Shown: positions 6,056 through 13,416 of the stretch, piece by piece
Layout of the letters: the number at the start of each line of letters is the position of its first letter
How positions within the stretch are numbered: position 1 is the first letter of the stretch
Assembly: GCA_963660385.1 (NCBI GenBank)
Contig: CAVKWQ010000043.1
Span: forward strand, 1 to 13,416
Reading direction: 5' to 3'
DNA from: Avelusimicrobium sp963660385
Lineage (GTDB): Bacteria; Elusimicrobiota; Elusimicrobia; Elusimicrobiales; Elusimicrobiaceae
Length of the DNA stretch: 13,416 nt
The notes under the pieces: model-generated
The model's input: only the letters and a program-made list of their open reading frames with translations
What the model was told of the DNA's origin: nothing
Databases searched by the model: none
Position numbers and translations under genes: made by a program

Positions 6056-7494
6056 TTTCCACTCCTGCGTGCGGCGGCCAATAGTTCCAACTGCCGTGCC
6101 TGCTGTTTAACGTGCGGGCTGACGGTGGAATTTTCACTCAGCACCACCTCACGCACCGCCCGCGTAAGGCCCGTGGCCTGCTCCTGCATTTGCAAGGTAT
6201 CGGCACTTTCGGTATTGAGATAATAGGCACACACCCACGGGTAAAGCGTGGTATGGGCGGGCGTTACGGTCTCGCTCGCACCATAGACGGCGCTGTCCAA
6301 GGACGCATCATTTTCCACATACGCCAAGGAAGCGGAATCGCTGATAGATGAGCCCGTCATCAGGGAATAGCCCTGCGTGTTTTGCACGCCCTTGGCATAA
6401 GGCGGCAAGGAAGCCACGCCGCTTACATTGGGCGCGGCCGTATTGCTAATGGCTTTTACAGTGGGAAGCCCGGCCTTACTTTGCGTAATGCCATTTTCCC
6501 CGTTTGCGTTTTTAATGTAATTTGCCAGTTTGGGCAAGCGTAAAGAGCCGGATACTTCGTCCGCCACATAATACGGGCACTCGCCGTAGGTGGAAAGGGC
6601 TTCGTCGTACTGGGCTTTGGTTTTGCACAGTTCGGGGTGGCTTTTGGCCCACGCGTAAAAATCGGGGTAGAGCGTGGCGGCATTAGCGATATATTCCCCC
6701 GTCCACAGCGGCAAAGCCCCGGGGTTATCCGCCGCCGTTTTGCTCTGGCTCCAATACACTTCGCCCAAACTTTTGCCCAAGGTGCGCAAGGCATACGCGC
6801 GGGCCTGCTGGGCGTATGAAGCCGCCAACTCCGCCGACGCCTGCGCCGAAGCGGTCAGGCTTTCCCCCTGACTGGCAAGCGCGGCAGACAAGGTTTGCTG
6901 GGTAGAAGAAAGGGCCTCTTGGGCCTGCTGTTCCCTAGCGGAAATATCGGCCACCGCCTGCGCCGAAACGGTTTGTGCCTTTCCGGCGTTTAATAGTGCC
7001 GCCTTGGCCGATAGTTCCGCCTGATTAGCCGCGGTTTGCGCTTCGTCCGCCGCCCGCTTCACTTGGTTAAAAAACTCCCCGGCCCCGGGCGAAGCAGGCT
7101 CCACCGACGCGGGATATTTGATACAGCGCGCGGTTTCTTCCCCCAACTCCTGCACAAGCAAGGTAAGTTTATCGTAAGCCTGTTCCAATACTTCGGCGTC
7201 CAATTCGCCTTGGCGCAACAAATCCACCTCTTGCGTGGGCGGCGTGTGGCGCAGGAGCGTAATCGTCCAATTTTCGGGCAAGGGCGCAAGGCCGCTAGCC
7301 TCTATCGGGTAAATAAGCGTATGGGTGCTTTCGTCCAACCGGTAATGTTCGGTTAAACGGGTTTCCACGCCTTGGGGCGAGGTCAAAAACACCTGCAAAT
7401 GGTCCGCCGACAACAGCGGGAAATCCACATCCCAACGGGTGTTTTCGCCGTTCCCGGCGTAAATGCGTTTTGTAACTTGGGTGGAAATGGTCAT
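6052..7494 (-). CDS. Phage tail fibre protein (T7 gp17-like N terminus, collar-like C terminus)
   Basis: A 480-residue protein in three parts. Residues 1-130 match the pattern of the T7 gp17 N-terminal attachment domain: an early NGENTRWDVDFP, ITLLRHTPPTQ near 78-88, then an acidic helix ending in EETARCIKYP. This part docks the fibre to the tail adaptor/nozzle. Residues about 131-245 are a long Ala/Gln/Ser-rich coiled coil, probably a trimeric shaft. Residues 246-480 are a distal receptor-facing part with GSLRLPKLANYIK near 313-325 and TLYPWVCAYYLN near 416, resembling the tail-collar/tip domains of many phage fibres. Host binding is inferred from this layout. AGGAGA precedes the ATG and overlaps the TAG of the upstream gene, so the genes are cotranscribed. 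A separate chaperone gene is not seen. Confidence 0.85.
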   Translation of the reverse strand: MTISTQVTKRIYAGNGENTRWDVDFPLLSADHLQVFLTSPQGVETRLTEHYRLDESTHTLIYPIEASGLAPLPENWTITLLRHTPPTQEVDLLRQGELDAEVLEQAYDKLTLLVQELGEETARCIKYPASVEPASPGAGEFFNQVKRAADEAQTAANQAELSAKAALLNAGKAQTVSAQAVADISAREQQAQEALSSTQQTLSAALASQGESLTASAQASAELAASYAQQARAYALRTLGKSLGEVYWSQSKTAADNPGALPLWTGEYIANAATLYPDFYAWAKSHPELCKTKAQYDEALSTYGECPYYVADEVSGSLRLPKLANYIKNANGENGITQSKAGLPTVKAISNTAAPNVSGVASLPPYAKGVQNTQGYSLMTGSSISDSASLAYVENDASLDSAVYGASETVTPAHTTLYPWVCAYYLNTESADTLQMQEQATGLTRAVREVVLSENSTVSPHVKQQARQLELLAAARRSGK

Positions 7495-7502
7495 AGTTTC
7501 TC

Positions 7503-8774
7503 CTATAAATCAAAATACGTTTTAATTTGTTTGAGGGCGTTCAAACGCTCCTGCGGGTCGGCGGATGAAGAAAGCACGGTGCGTTTTATTTCGTTCTGCG
7601 TGCTAGTGGAAAGGCCCTTCTTTTGCGCCCAGGCTTCTATTCCAGCGCACAGAAACGCGCCCGTTTTATCGTCCGCTCCGGCTTGGCGGGAGGAAGAGGC
7701 AGCGGACAGGGCCAAAAATTCCCGCGCCGAAACTTCGCCCTTTTCAAAGGCGCGTTCGTTCTCTTTTTCCGTTCCGCTAAAATACAAACGGTTAAAGGTT
7801 CCCGCCGAAGTGTGCGGCGCGGGCGCACCCAACAGGGACACCGCACGGGCCACCGCCCCGGTATATTTAAGCGGGGATAAGGCCAAGCGTTTCCGCGCCT
7901 CTTCGGGCGTAGCGGCGGACGCCAACCATAAAAACGCCTGCGCCTGTTGGGCAAATTCCTGTTGCCGGGCTTGTTCGCCCAAGGCAGAAAGGCGTTCCAA
8001 AACGGTCTTTTCCGCGGTTTGCGCTTTCGCCCATTTTAGGCGCGCTTCGGTGGAACCGTCCGTTTGCGTAATGGCGTCATCCCAATACTTTTGCGCCTGT
8101 TTATCTGCTTTGACCGCGCCGATTAGCGCGGTTAGTTCGTCTTGCTCCGCCTTGGAAAACGATCCCGCAAACTTTTGATATACGCCCTGCGCCGCTTGAT
8201 AATTCTGCGCCGATACAGCACGCTTGATACACGCCTGCGCAGATAACCCCCGCACTTGGGCAAGGTCCGCTTGTGCTCTTTTGGCGGAAACTCCGGCGGA
8301 TAAAAGGCGGCTTTCGTACCCCGGCAACTGCTCGTTTAAATACGCTTCCAGCGCCCCCGCCGACGGAGCAAGAGAGCCCGTTTCCACCAAGATATTTTTT
8401 TCTTGGGCTAATGCTTCGCTTGTCTGTTGGCGTTGGGCGTTTTCTTCCTGAGCGAGGGCGGACGCGCGCAAAAGCACCCAATCCGCCGCCGCGGGGGAAT
8501 TGGCGTTTTGCACTTGTCCCGCGGCCTTATCCAGGGCTTGCACCCCGCCGGAAGCCGCCGCTAACAGGGCTCGGCGCGTTTTTATTTCGCCCAAATTTTG
8601 CGTTTGGCCTTCTTGCTTATCGGGAAGCAGCCGGGACACCGTTTGCCCCAATTCGCCCGCCGCCTGCAAGGTGTTTTGGTAGGTTTCCTTCAAGCGGACC
8701 GGAGACGGGGCGTTTTTTAAAACGCGCGGCGCGCTGTATTGTTCTCCGCGCGTATAAGTTGGAATAGTTGGCAT
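7503..8774 (-). CDS. Helical phage protein in the ejection-protein position (gp15/gp16-like role inferred)
   Basis: A 423-residue protein, almost all predicted helix and very rich in Ala, Gln, Glu and Lys, with no signal peptide or membrane segment. It starts MPTIPTYTRGEQYSAP, a Pro/Tyr-rich opening common to internal virion proteins of podoviruses. I do not recognise a specific family. It lies between the gp14-like gene and the tail fibre, exactly where T7-type phages carry the ejection proteins gp15 and gp16 that form the channel across the cell envelope, so that role is the best inference. It is far shorter than T7 gp15 plus gp16 combined, and no lytic transglycosylase motif is seen. AGGAG lies ten bases before the ATG, overlapping the previous gene's TAG. 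Confidence 0.75.
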   Translation of the reverse strand: MPTIPTYTRGEQYSAPRVLKNAPSPVRLKETYQNTLQAAGELGQTVSRLLPDKQEGQTQNLGEIKTRRALLAAASGGVQALDKAAGQVQNANSPAAADWVLLRASALAQEENAQRQQTSEALAQEKNILVETGSLAPSAGALEAYLNEQLPGYESRLLSAGVSAKRAQADLAQVRGLSAQACIKRAVSAQNYQAAQGVYQKFAGSFSKAEQDELTALIGAVKADKQAQKYWDDAITQTDGSTEARLKWAKAQTAEKTVLERLSALGEQARQQEFAQQAQAFLWLASAATPEEARKRLALSPLKYTGAVARAVSLLGAPAPHTSAGTFNRLYFSGTEKENERAFEKGEVSAREFLALSAASSSRQAGADDKTGAFLCAGIEAWAQKKGLSTSTQNEIKRTVLSSSADPQERLNALKQIKTYFDL

Positions 8775-8787
8775 AAGTTAAAAACTC

Positions 8788-9273
8788 CTAATTAAAAATA
8801 GAGAGCAACTGCTTGCTCCATTTCCACCACGCGCCCGAGCGTTTGGCGGCGCGCTTATATTGGTTGGCGGTTTCGGTTAAACTGCGGATTTTTTCGCTGT
8901 TTTCCAGTTCGTTTTCCCGCAGGGAATCCGTCAGCGTATCGTTTAACGCGTTTTCGTCCAACTGAGCATTTAAACGGCTGTTTTTAAGCAAGGTTTGCAC
9001 CGTGGCTGATGAAGCGTTTAGGCCCGATGAGGCCAGCGCCGTTTGCTGGCTGCCCAGCGTTTGGCGGTAATTTTCGTACAGTTCCCTGTTGCGCTCGGCG
9101 GCGGATTTAAACAAATACTCCGCTTGGCGTTTCCCGGCGGCGGACACATATTCCGCCTGTCTGTTGGCGTCCTGCGCCAAGGCTTTGTAATAATCTTTTT
9201 CGGCCTTGCGATTGCCAAAGACCGACGCGGCGGACGACACGACATACCCCGCCTGTTTAATGACTCCTCCCAT
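8788..9273 (-). CDS. T7 gp14-like internal virion protein
   Basis: A 161-residue protein with an N-terminal small-residue stretch (GGVIKQAGYVVSSAASVFG), followed by a long Gln/Ala/Glu-rich helix (about 22-130) and the conserved-looking turn SSGLNASSATVQTLL near 81-95. The same layout is seen in gp14-type internal core proteins of T7-like phages, which leave the virion with the DNA and insert in the outer membrane. The C terminus is short and aromatic/basic (SGAWWKWSKQ). The ATG at 9273 has a near-perfect AGGAGG seven bases upstream and overlaps the end of the preceding gene by 17 bases, so coupling is likely. Assignment rests on pattern and gene order. Confidence 0.75.
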   Translation of the reverse strand: MGGVIKQAGYVVSSAASVFGNRKAEKDYYKALAQDANRQAEYVSAAGKRQAEYLFKSAAERNRELYENYRQTLGSQQTALASSGLNASSATVQTLLKNSRLNAQLDENALNDTLTDSLRENELENSEKIRSLTETANQYKRAAKRSGAWWKWSKQLLSIFN

Positions 9274-9742
9274 TTTCCTTCCTCCTAAAAATAAACTCTA
9301 CAAACGTAACGCCTGACGCCATTAAAATAGGCCCGGCAGTAAAATTAAGCCGCCTTACTAGCCGCAAGGCGCGGACGTAGCGACTATCCACCCATACAAC
9401 GAGTTCGGGGTATTCGCCCGAAAAATGCGCCACCAGCCCACGCATACAGGCGAAAAAACTCTTGGGGATTTCTTCCACTTCTCCCCCCGTTAAAAGCCAC
9501 ACCTGTGCCCGCGCGCCTAATAAGCACGGCGCCACCAGCCCACACACCGCCGCCACTTTTCCCCAGTGCACAAGGGTAAAGGCGAACTGCGAAACCTGCG
9601 CAAAACTGTCTATCAAAATACTAGGCTCCCGCCCGGGGTGCGAGGCGGACAACTCCCGCCTATCTTCCGCGCGCAGGGTTCGCGCTAATTGGCAGGCGTC
9701 CGGCGGTAAAAATTTGCGTAAAACAATGTTATTTTTTCTCAT
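9257..9742 (-). CDS. T7 gp13-like virion protein with GNAT (acetyltransferase) fold
   Basis: A 161-residue protein. The pattern matches the T7 Gp13/DUF2833 family: an N-terminal RAEDRRELSASHPG, a central segment with LVHWGKVAAVCGLVAPCLLG, then AQVWLLTGGEVEEIPKSFFA, a YPELVVWVDSRYVRALRLVRRLNF segment read in two parts, and a short end. This is a degenerate GNAT fold; real acetyl transfer has not been shown for the family. It belongs to the virion/ejection gene set, between nozzle and gp14-like genes. The start is less certain: the ATG at 9742 has no Shine-Dalgarno, but the frame upstream is non-coding and runs into the divergent moron and the N gap. It overlaps the next gene by 17 bases. Confidence 0.75.
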   Translation of the reverse strand: MRKNNIVLRKFLPPDACQLARTLRAEDRRELSASHPGREPSILIDSFAQVSQFAFTLVHWGKVAAVCGLVAPCLLGARAQVWLLTGGEVEEIPKSFFACMRGLVAHFSGEYPELVVWVDSRYVRALRLVRRLNFTAGPILMASGVTFVEFIFRRKENGRSH

Positions 9743-9749
9743 AAAAAGA

Positions 9750-9776
9750 TATACTGTAAAAAACTTATTAAAGGAG
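9750..9776 (+). promoter_or_regulatory. Candidate -10 box and ribosome binding site of the moron gene
   Basis: TATACT (9750-9755) lies in the AT-rich gap between divergent genes; no convincing -35 box is seen. AAGGAG (9771-9776) is six bases before the ATG at 9783, an excellent ribosome binding site. The same segment overlaps the upstream region of the minus-strand gp13-like gene. Confidence 0.45.
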
Positions 9777-9782
9777 TAATAA

Positions 9783-10502
9783 ATGACAATACTGGTTATT
9801 TTGTTTTTACTGGGAATTGTAGCCGTGTATGCGGTATTTTTCCTGCTCTTTAAAGTTATTTGGATGATTTTAAAGAAGAACAGCAACAAATGGCNNNNNN
9901 NNNNNNNNNNNNNNNNNNNNNNNNNNNNNNNNNNNNNNNNNNNNNNNNNNNNNNNNNNNNNNNNNNNNNNNNNNNNNNNNNNNNNNNNNNNNNNNNNNNN
10001 NNNNNNNNNNNNNNNNNNNNNNNNNNNNNNNNNNNNNNNNNNNNNNNNNNNNNAATACGGTGCAGAACTGACCGTATATGACGGGATGACGTTCTCCGAC
10101 TGGATGCACTTGGGCGATGTGGATTTGACCGTAGGCATTGATACCAACGGCTTTAAAAAGGACTCCGCGGGTAAAACGCCCAAAGCCGTTACCTTTGCGG
10201 GTATTGCGCGCCAAAGAAATGCGGACGAGGACCCGTTCAAGGATTTTAACGAGGTTGTGGTTTCTATTCAAAACCGCCGCCAACTGGAAATCCACTCCTC
10301 GGAAAAGACCACCATTAACGGGCGCGAAGCCCTGCTGGTTTCCGGCACGGCCTATTCCAACCAAGGCAATTCCGTGCCGTTTTGGCTTTCCGTCGTACCG
10401 GCGGACAACCACCAGGTATATTATGTAGTGGCCGGAACGGTGGACGGTCCGGACCAGTTGCTGGCTAAAAGTATGGTGAAAAGTTTGCGCTTAACCAAAT
10501 AA
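9783..10502 (+). CDS. Membrane-anchored protein of unknown function, moron inside the prophage, interrupted by an N gap
   Basis: The visible N terminus (37 residues) is one hydrophobic helix, MTILVILFLLGIVAVYAVFF and on, ending in basic residues KKNSNK, so it anchors in the inner membrane. After 159 Ns the same frame resumes with about 149 residues of a soluble beta-rich domain with alternating strands (DLTVGID, EALLVSGTAY, FWLSVVP, VYYVVAGTVDG) and an end KSMVKSLRLTK. That ending recalls DcrB/PsbP-like (DUF1795-type) domains, but this is only a resemblance. The gene runs opposite to the phage late operon, with its own ribosome binding site and a strong terminator, the hallmark of a moron expressed from the prophage. 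A role in surface change, superinfection exclusion or host fitness is inference. The two halves may not truly be one gene, as the gap is unread. Confidence 0.7.
   Translation: MTILVILFLLGIVAVYAVFFLLFKVIWMILKKNSNKWXXXXXXXXXXXXXXXXXXXXXXXXXXXXXXXXXXXXXXXXXXXXXXXXXXXXXXYGAELTVYDGMTFSDWMHLGDVDLTVGIDTNGFKKDSAGKTPKAVTFAGIARQRNADEDPFKDFNEVVVSIQNRRQLEIHSSEKTTINGREALLVSGTAYSNQGNSVPFWLSVVPADNHQVYYVVAGTVDGPDQLLAKSMVKSLRLTK
9895..10053. other. Assembly gap (159 Ns)
   Basis: A run of unknown bases inside the moron gene. Its length is a multiple of three and keeps the plus-strand frame, but the true length may differ if the Ns were placed by scaffolding. Nothing can be said of its contents. Confidence 1.
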
Positions 10503-10520
10503 ACCAAACTGCTTTTGAAA

Positions 10521-10555
10521 GGGGCTTTTGCTGATAGGGCAAAAGCCCCCTTTTT
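10521..10555 (+). terminator. Rho-independent terminator of the moron gene
   Basis: GGGGCTTTTGC (10521-10531) and GCAAAAGCCCC (10539-10549) form a perfect 11-bp stem with a 7-base loop, followed by CTTTTT. On the minus strand the hairpin is followed only by TTTC, so it should stop moron transcripts better than the late phage transcript crossing it. Confidence 0.92.
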
Positions 10556-10559
10556 ATGC

Positions 10560-12956
10560 TTACCTCGTAATAAGCGACAGCAAGGTAACTGGCAACGGGT
10601 CCGTCTGCCGGAAGACCAGTGCCGGGGAAAGGCTATGCGAGCCGGAAAGGTTCAGCACATAATCCCCGGTTTTTAGCGCAAGGGGCGCATTAAAGGGCTC
10701 ATCCGTGCGCTGGACGATTTCGGTTAAATGCGTTTCGTCCGTACCGATGTGCCCGCCGCGGCTGTCCAACATTTTAACGGTAACGCCGCTAAAACGCCTT
10801 TTTCTGTCGGCCGCCGTACCGTCCCCGTAGGACAAGGCAGGCGGCAGGGTTACAAGTTCCGCCGTAAAGGGTAATCCGGCGTGCGCGCAAGTAACCGCGC
10901 GGGGCAGCGAGATTTCCCCGTTTTTAACCGTTTGCGGGGCCAAAACATTTCCGTCCGCCAGCACCCCAACAGACAGGCCTTCCAAGTGAGATAAACCGCC
11001 CAAGCGCGTAAAGGGCGTTTCACTTTTGAGCGAAACGGACGCGTCCAAAAACACTTGGTCCTGCGGCTCCTTACTGCCCAGCCGCCGCGCTAACCGTTCC
11101 ACAAAATAGCCGTTTGGGCGTTTTACCACGAACCACACCTCGTCATATCCCCGGTTGGGCACACAGCAAACGCTTTTAAAAAGGCCCTGTGTATCGTGCC
11201 GGGTCCACGCGCAAAGGTTTTGTTCGGGCAAATAGGTCAAAGTTAGTGCGGTGCCGTCGTCCAGCACGCACCAAACCAAATTATCCGGCTCCTGCTGGTA
11301 GCATAGTTCGGCTAGTTCGCGGTTAAAGAATAAATGTTTGGCGAGCAGGGTTAAATCGTTGCCGATGTACGAAGCCGTATTGTAATCGTAAAACAAATCA
11401 CGCACGCACCCGCCGCGCGCCTGCACAAATAACGCCCGGTTGCCCACCAGTACCGGGGCTGTGCGGCTCGCCCCGCGTTCGCCCTGCTGGGCCACTTGGA
11501 TATTGGTAGGCGTAAGCGCGCCGGAGCAGGATAAAGTCCACTCGCTCCCTGCGGTAAAGAGCAATAAACGCCCGCACACCGCCGCGCCGTGTATGGCATT
11601 TAACTTTTTGCCCGACAGGTTCACGCTGATAGCGTCGTTATCCGTTAGCGTGCCGCGGGAGTGCCCAAAGTCGCTGTGCGCCCCGGTTTTGGAAAACCAC
11701 ACCGTCTGCGCTTCGCGCTTGGTTCCGGCAAGGCCCAGGCGGTCCTGGAAAAAGAACACGCACGAGGGATAGCCCGAAAGCGGACTGAAAGAGCCCTCGG
11801 CCCAATCGGCCGTCCAATCGGATAGGGCCACCTGCCGCTCCGGGCGGACGACCAGTTGCCGGGCATTTAAATAGCCTTCCACCGTTACAACACCCTCTTG
11901 GATAAACGCATCGGCCTGCAATTCAAAGCCCGCCTCGCCGCTCGTTTCCAGCGAACGGACCCGCAAATAATACATATCGGCGGTGTCCTCCAAGTGTCCA
12001 AGCGCATTGAAATTTTCCTCGCCGTCCGCGCGGGAGAAATATTTTACCTTCTGCCACGTTTTTCCCCCGTCTTCGGACTTTTCCAACACCAGTTGGCCCG
12101 TCCACACCCCGCTGGTGCGCAACTGCCAATCGCCCCCGCTTTTGAGCGTTTGGGAAACGCTTTGATAGCCCAACGTACCCGAAAGGTACTGGCTTTCCAC
12201 CGCGTGGGTCAGCGCAAATTTTCCCCCGATGTGCCCGGGCTGAAAAAGGTCAAAATCGCTTTCCAGCAAAAACTTGTCATCGCCGGACGGGATTAATTCC
12301 CCCTTGTTGGCCCCGCCGGACAGCGTTTGCGCCACCGTCAGCACCGCCGGGCGCGTGAAACTGTTGCGGTATTCCAATACAAATTGCATCCCGTTGCAAT
12401 CTCCCCCGGTGGCTTGGGGCGAGACTATTTTGATAATGCCGCCCAAATTAGCCGCCGAAAAGCCCGTATTGGCAAGCATAAACGGACCGTATTTAAGCGG
12501 CACCTCTGTAAAGGTAAAGGTGCCGTCCGTCAGCCGCGTAAGTTGTTTGGGCGGGTGATTGGCGTGGACGAGGAAGAGCGTTTGGTCGTACTGGGTATAG
12601 TTGATTTGCGCCACTTCATCCGCCAAGTAGGGCGTGGCGAGTTCGTACGGGATGTTGTCTGCGCCCAGCACTTGGCCGCCTGGCGTGTAAATACGCAGGT
12701 ATTTTTCCCCCAGTTCCAGCACATAGGCTTCACTCTCCCCCAATACAAAGGGAATCACGCGGCAGGGCTTATCCGCGTATTTGGCCCGGCCCATAAACAC
12801 GGTGCCCGGGCGGTTGGACGCACCGCCCTGCGGGTGAACAAAAAAGTTCCGGGCCGTTTTCAGCCAAGAAGAATAGGCGGGGCTGTCTATACGCGCCTGC
12901 ACGGCGGGGCTTACTTCGCCGCCCGCAAAAGAGGACTGCAAACAATGCACGCCCAT
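10560..12956 (-). CDS. Phage tail nozzle / tail tubular protein B (T7 gp12-like)
   Basis: A 798-residue protein whose opening is characteristic of podoviral nozzle proteins: FAGGEVSP at 10-17, a RxDxxxY spacing (22-28), then NFFVHPQGGASNRPGT at 37-52. A second hallmark is the QYDQTLFLVHANHPPKQLTR segment near 122-141. The rest is a beta-propeller-like region. Six copies form the lower part of the short tail, which binds the adaptor ring above and the fibres at the side. Length is close to T7 gp12 (794). The ATG at 12956 shares a base with the stop of the adaptor gene (TAATG), and GGAGGTG lies just upstream, so the two are translated together. Downstream, the operon is interrupted by the moron on the other strand. 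Confidence 0.9.
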   Translation of the reverse strand: MGVHCLQSSFAGGEVSPAVQARIDSPAYSSWLKTARNFFVHPQGGASNRPGTVFMGRAKYADKPCRVIPFVLGESEAYVLELGEKYLRIYTPGGQVLGADNIPYELATPYLADEVAQINYTQYDQTLFLVHANHPPKQLTRLTDGTFTFTEVPLKYGPFMLANTGFSAANLGGIIKIVSPQATGGDCNGMQFVLEYRNSFTRPAVLTVAQTLSGGANKGELIPSGDDKFLLESDFDLFQPGHIGGKFALTHAVESQYLSGTLGYQSVSQTLKSGGDWQLRTSGVWTGQLVLEKSEDGGKTWQKVKYFSRADGEENFNALGHLEDTADMYYLRVRSLETSGEAGFELQADAFIQEGVVTVEGYLNARQLVVRPERQVALSDWTADWAEGSFSPLSGYPSCVFFFQDRLGLAGTKREAQTVWFSKTGAHSDFGHSRGTLTDNDAISVNLSGKKLNAIHGAAVCGRLLLFTAGSEWTLSCSGALTPTNIQVAQQGERGASRTAPVLVGNRALFVQARGGCVRDLFYDYNTASYIGNDLTLLAKHLFFNRELAELCYQQEPDNLVWCVLDDGTALTLTYLPEQNLCAWTRHDTQGLFKSVCCVPNRGYDEVWFVVKRPNGYFVERLARRLGSKEPQDQVFLDASVSLKSETPFTRLGGLSHLEGLSVGVLADGNVLAPQTVKNGEISLPRAVTCAHAGLPFTAELVTLPPALSYGDGTAADRKRRFSGVTVKMLDSRGGHIGTDETHLTEIVQRTDEPFNAPLALKTGDYVLNLSGSHSLSPALVFRQTDPLPVTLLSLITR

Positions 12957-13416
12957 TAGCGCACCTCCGTAAATGCGTCCGTTTGCGCGGTTTGCGCAAA
13001 GTTTTCCGTCATATTGCTGCGGCGGGCTTCGTCTAAACTGAGCGTATATTTTTGCAAAATTTGCGCGGCCAAGGTGTTATCCCCCGTGAGCGACAACGCC
13101 AAATCCGCCGCCAACGCGAGCGAAAAGGATTTGACAAAGGCGGCGTCAAACTGGCTTTCGTCCTCTACGCGGCGGGTGTATTCGGCCCACGCCTGCGGCG
13201 CAGCGGATTCCAGCACGCGGGTACGGTATTTGGGGTGGAAGAGTTCCCGAAACGCGGTATTTTTATAGGGCGGCTGATAAACCCGGCGGACAAACAAGGC
13301 TTCCTGCGGGTATTTGTACAAAAAGCCGTTGTCCTGTTTTTCCATTAGCGCGAGCGGCTCCCGGACCGTAGCAAAGCCCCAATTATGGGTACGCAAAACC
13401 TCATCGCGCACGGGCT
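12956..13416 (-). CDS. Phage tail adaptor / tail tubular protein A (T7 gp11-like), 5' end cut by right edge
   Basis: At least 152 residues are visible, starting within the gene. The segment VRDEVLRTHNWGFA is the standard N-terminal signature of gp11-type adaptors (connector-to-nozzle ring, 12 copies). The frame is open to the right edge and the GTG at 13411 is most likely an internal Val of this signature, so the real start lies beyond 13416. Later features also fit: YPQEALFVRRVYQ, a central region with AALAADLALSLTG-like helix, and a hydrophilic end. It ends in TAATG overlapping the nozzle gene. Portal and capsid genes would be expected further right. Confidence 0.85.
   Translation of the reverse strand, partial: PVRDEVLRTHNWGFATVREPLALMEKQDNGFLYKYPQEALFVRRVYQPPYKNTAFRELFHPKYRTRVLESAAPQAWAEYTRRVEDESQFDAAFVKSFSLALAADLALSLTGDNTLAAQILQKYTLSLDEARRSNMTENFAQTAQTDAFTEVR

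Noticed and set aside
6052..7494. Possible diversity-generating retroelement target in the tail fibre
   Set aside because: No template repeat or reverse transcriptase is visible and the C terminus lacks a recognisable variable repeat.
9257..10240. 327-residue minus-strand frame including the N gap
   Set aside because: Everything upstream of 9742 runs through Ns and antisense to the moron gene and has no coding character; only the part from the ATG at 9742 resembles the gp13 family.
1..13416. CRISPR array or insertion sequence
   Set aside because: No regularly spaced direct repeats, transposase or terminal inverted repeats were seen in the window.

Overview
The window looks like a chromosomal segment of a Gram-negative anaerobe, most likely a gut Elusimicrobiota (Elusimicrobium-like) genome. 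That guess rests mainly on the stand-alone type IV pilin-like protein, whose processing site and early helix resemble the many pilins of that phylum, and on the o-spanin-like lipoprotein, which implies an outer membrane. The taxon is an inference. Four parts can be told apart.

(1) Positions 1-830: a visibly AT-rich stretch with the N-terminal 225 codons of a DNA adenine-N6 methyltransferase (minus strand, running off the left edge). It lies just beyond the 3' end and terminator of a tRNA-Asn(GTT) gene. The abrupt change in base composition next to a tRNA 3' end suggests a horizontally acquired restriction/modification or defence island.

(2) Positions 831-5204: ordinary chromosomal genes. These are tRNA-Asn (its promoter is embedded in the end of the preceding gene), an MFS permease, a class B (CbpA-type) J-domain co-chaperone, an orphan PreA-type dihydropyrimidine dehydrogenase/ferredoxin protein, and a type IV pilin-like protein. 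The last three are separate transcription units, each with a clear rho-independent terminator.

(3) Positions 5205-13416, minus strand: the late end of a T7-type (podovirus) prophage, read from right to left. The order is tail adaptor (gp11-like, cut by the right edge), tail nozzle (gp12-like), gp13-like acetyltransferase-fold virion protein, gp14-like internal virion protein, a helical Ala/Gln-rich protein in the ejection-protein position, tail fibre with a gp17-like N terminus, two small membrane proteins (putative holin pair), and an overlapping i-spanin/o-spanin pair. Genes are joined by stop/start overlaps (TAATG, GTGA, ATGA) or by Shine-Dalgarno sites over the previous stop codon, as expected of one late operon. 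Terminase, portal, capsid and endolysin are not in the window and would lie to the right. The prophage edge should fall in the short interval after the o-spanin stop, next to the pilin terminator.

(4) Positions 9743-10560: a cargo gene (moron) on the plus strand, inserted between the gp12-like and gp13-like genes. It has its own ribosome binding site and strong terminator and encodes a membrane-anchored protein with an extracytoplasmic domain of unproven function. It is interrupted by a 159-base run of Ns (9895-10053), so its middle is unknown.

The best leads are the moron, the shortened ejection-protein block, the overlapping spanin genes with a cysteine-rich o-spanin, the methyltransferase island beside tRNA-Asn, and a PreA-like enzyme whose pyrimidine-binding loop departs from the known family.
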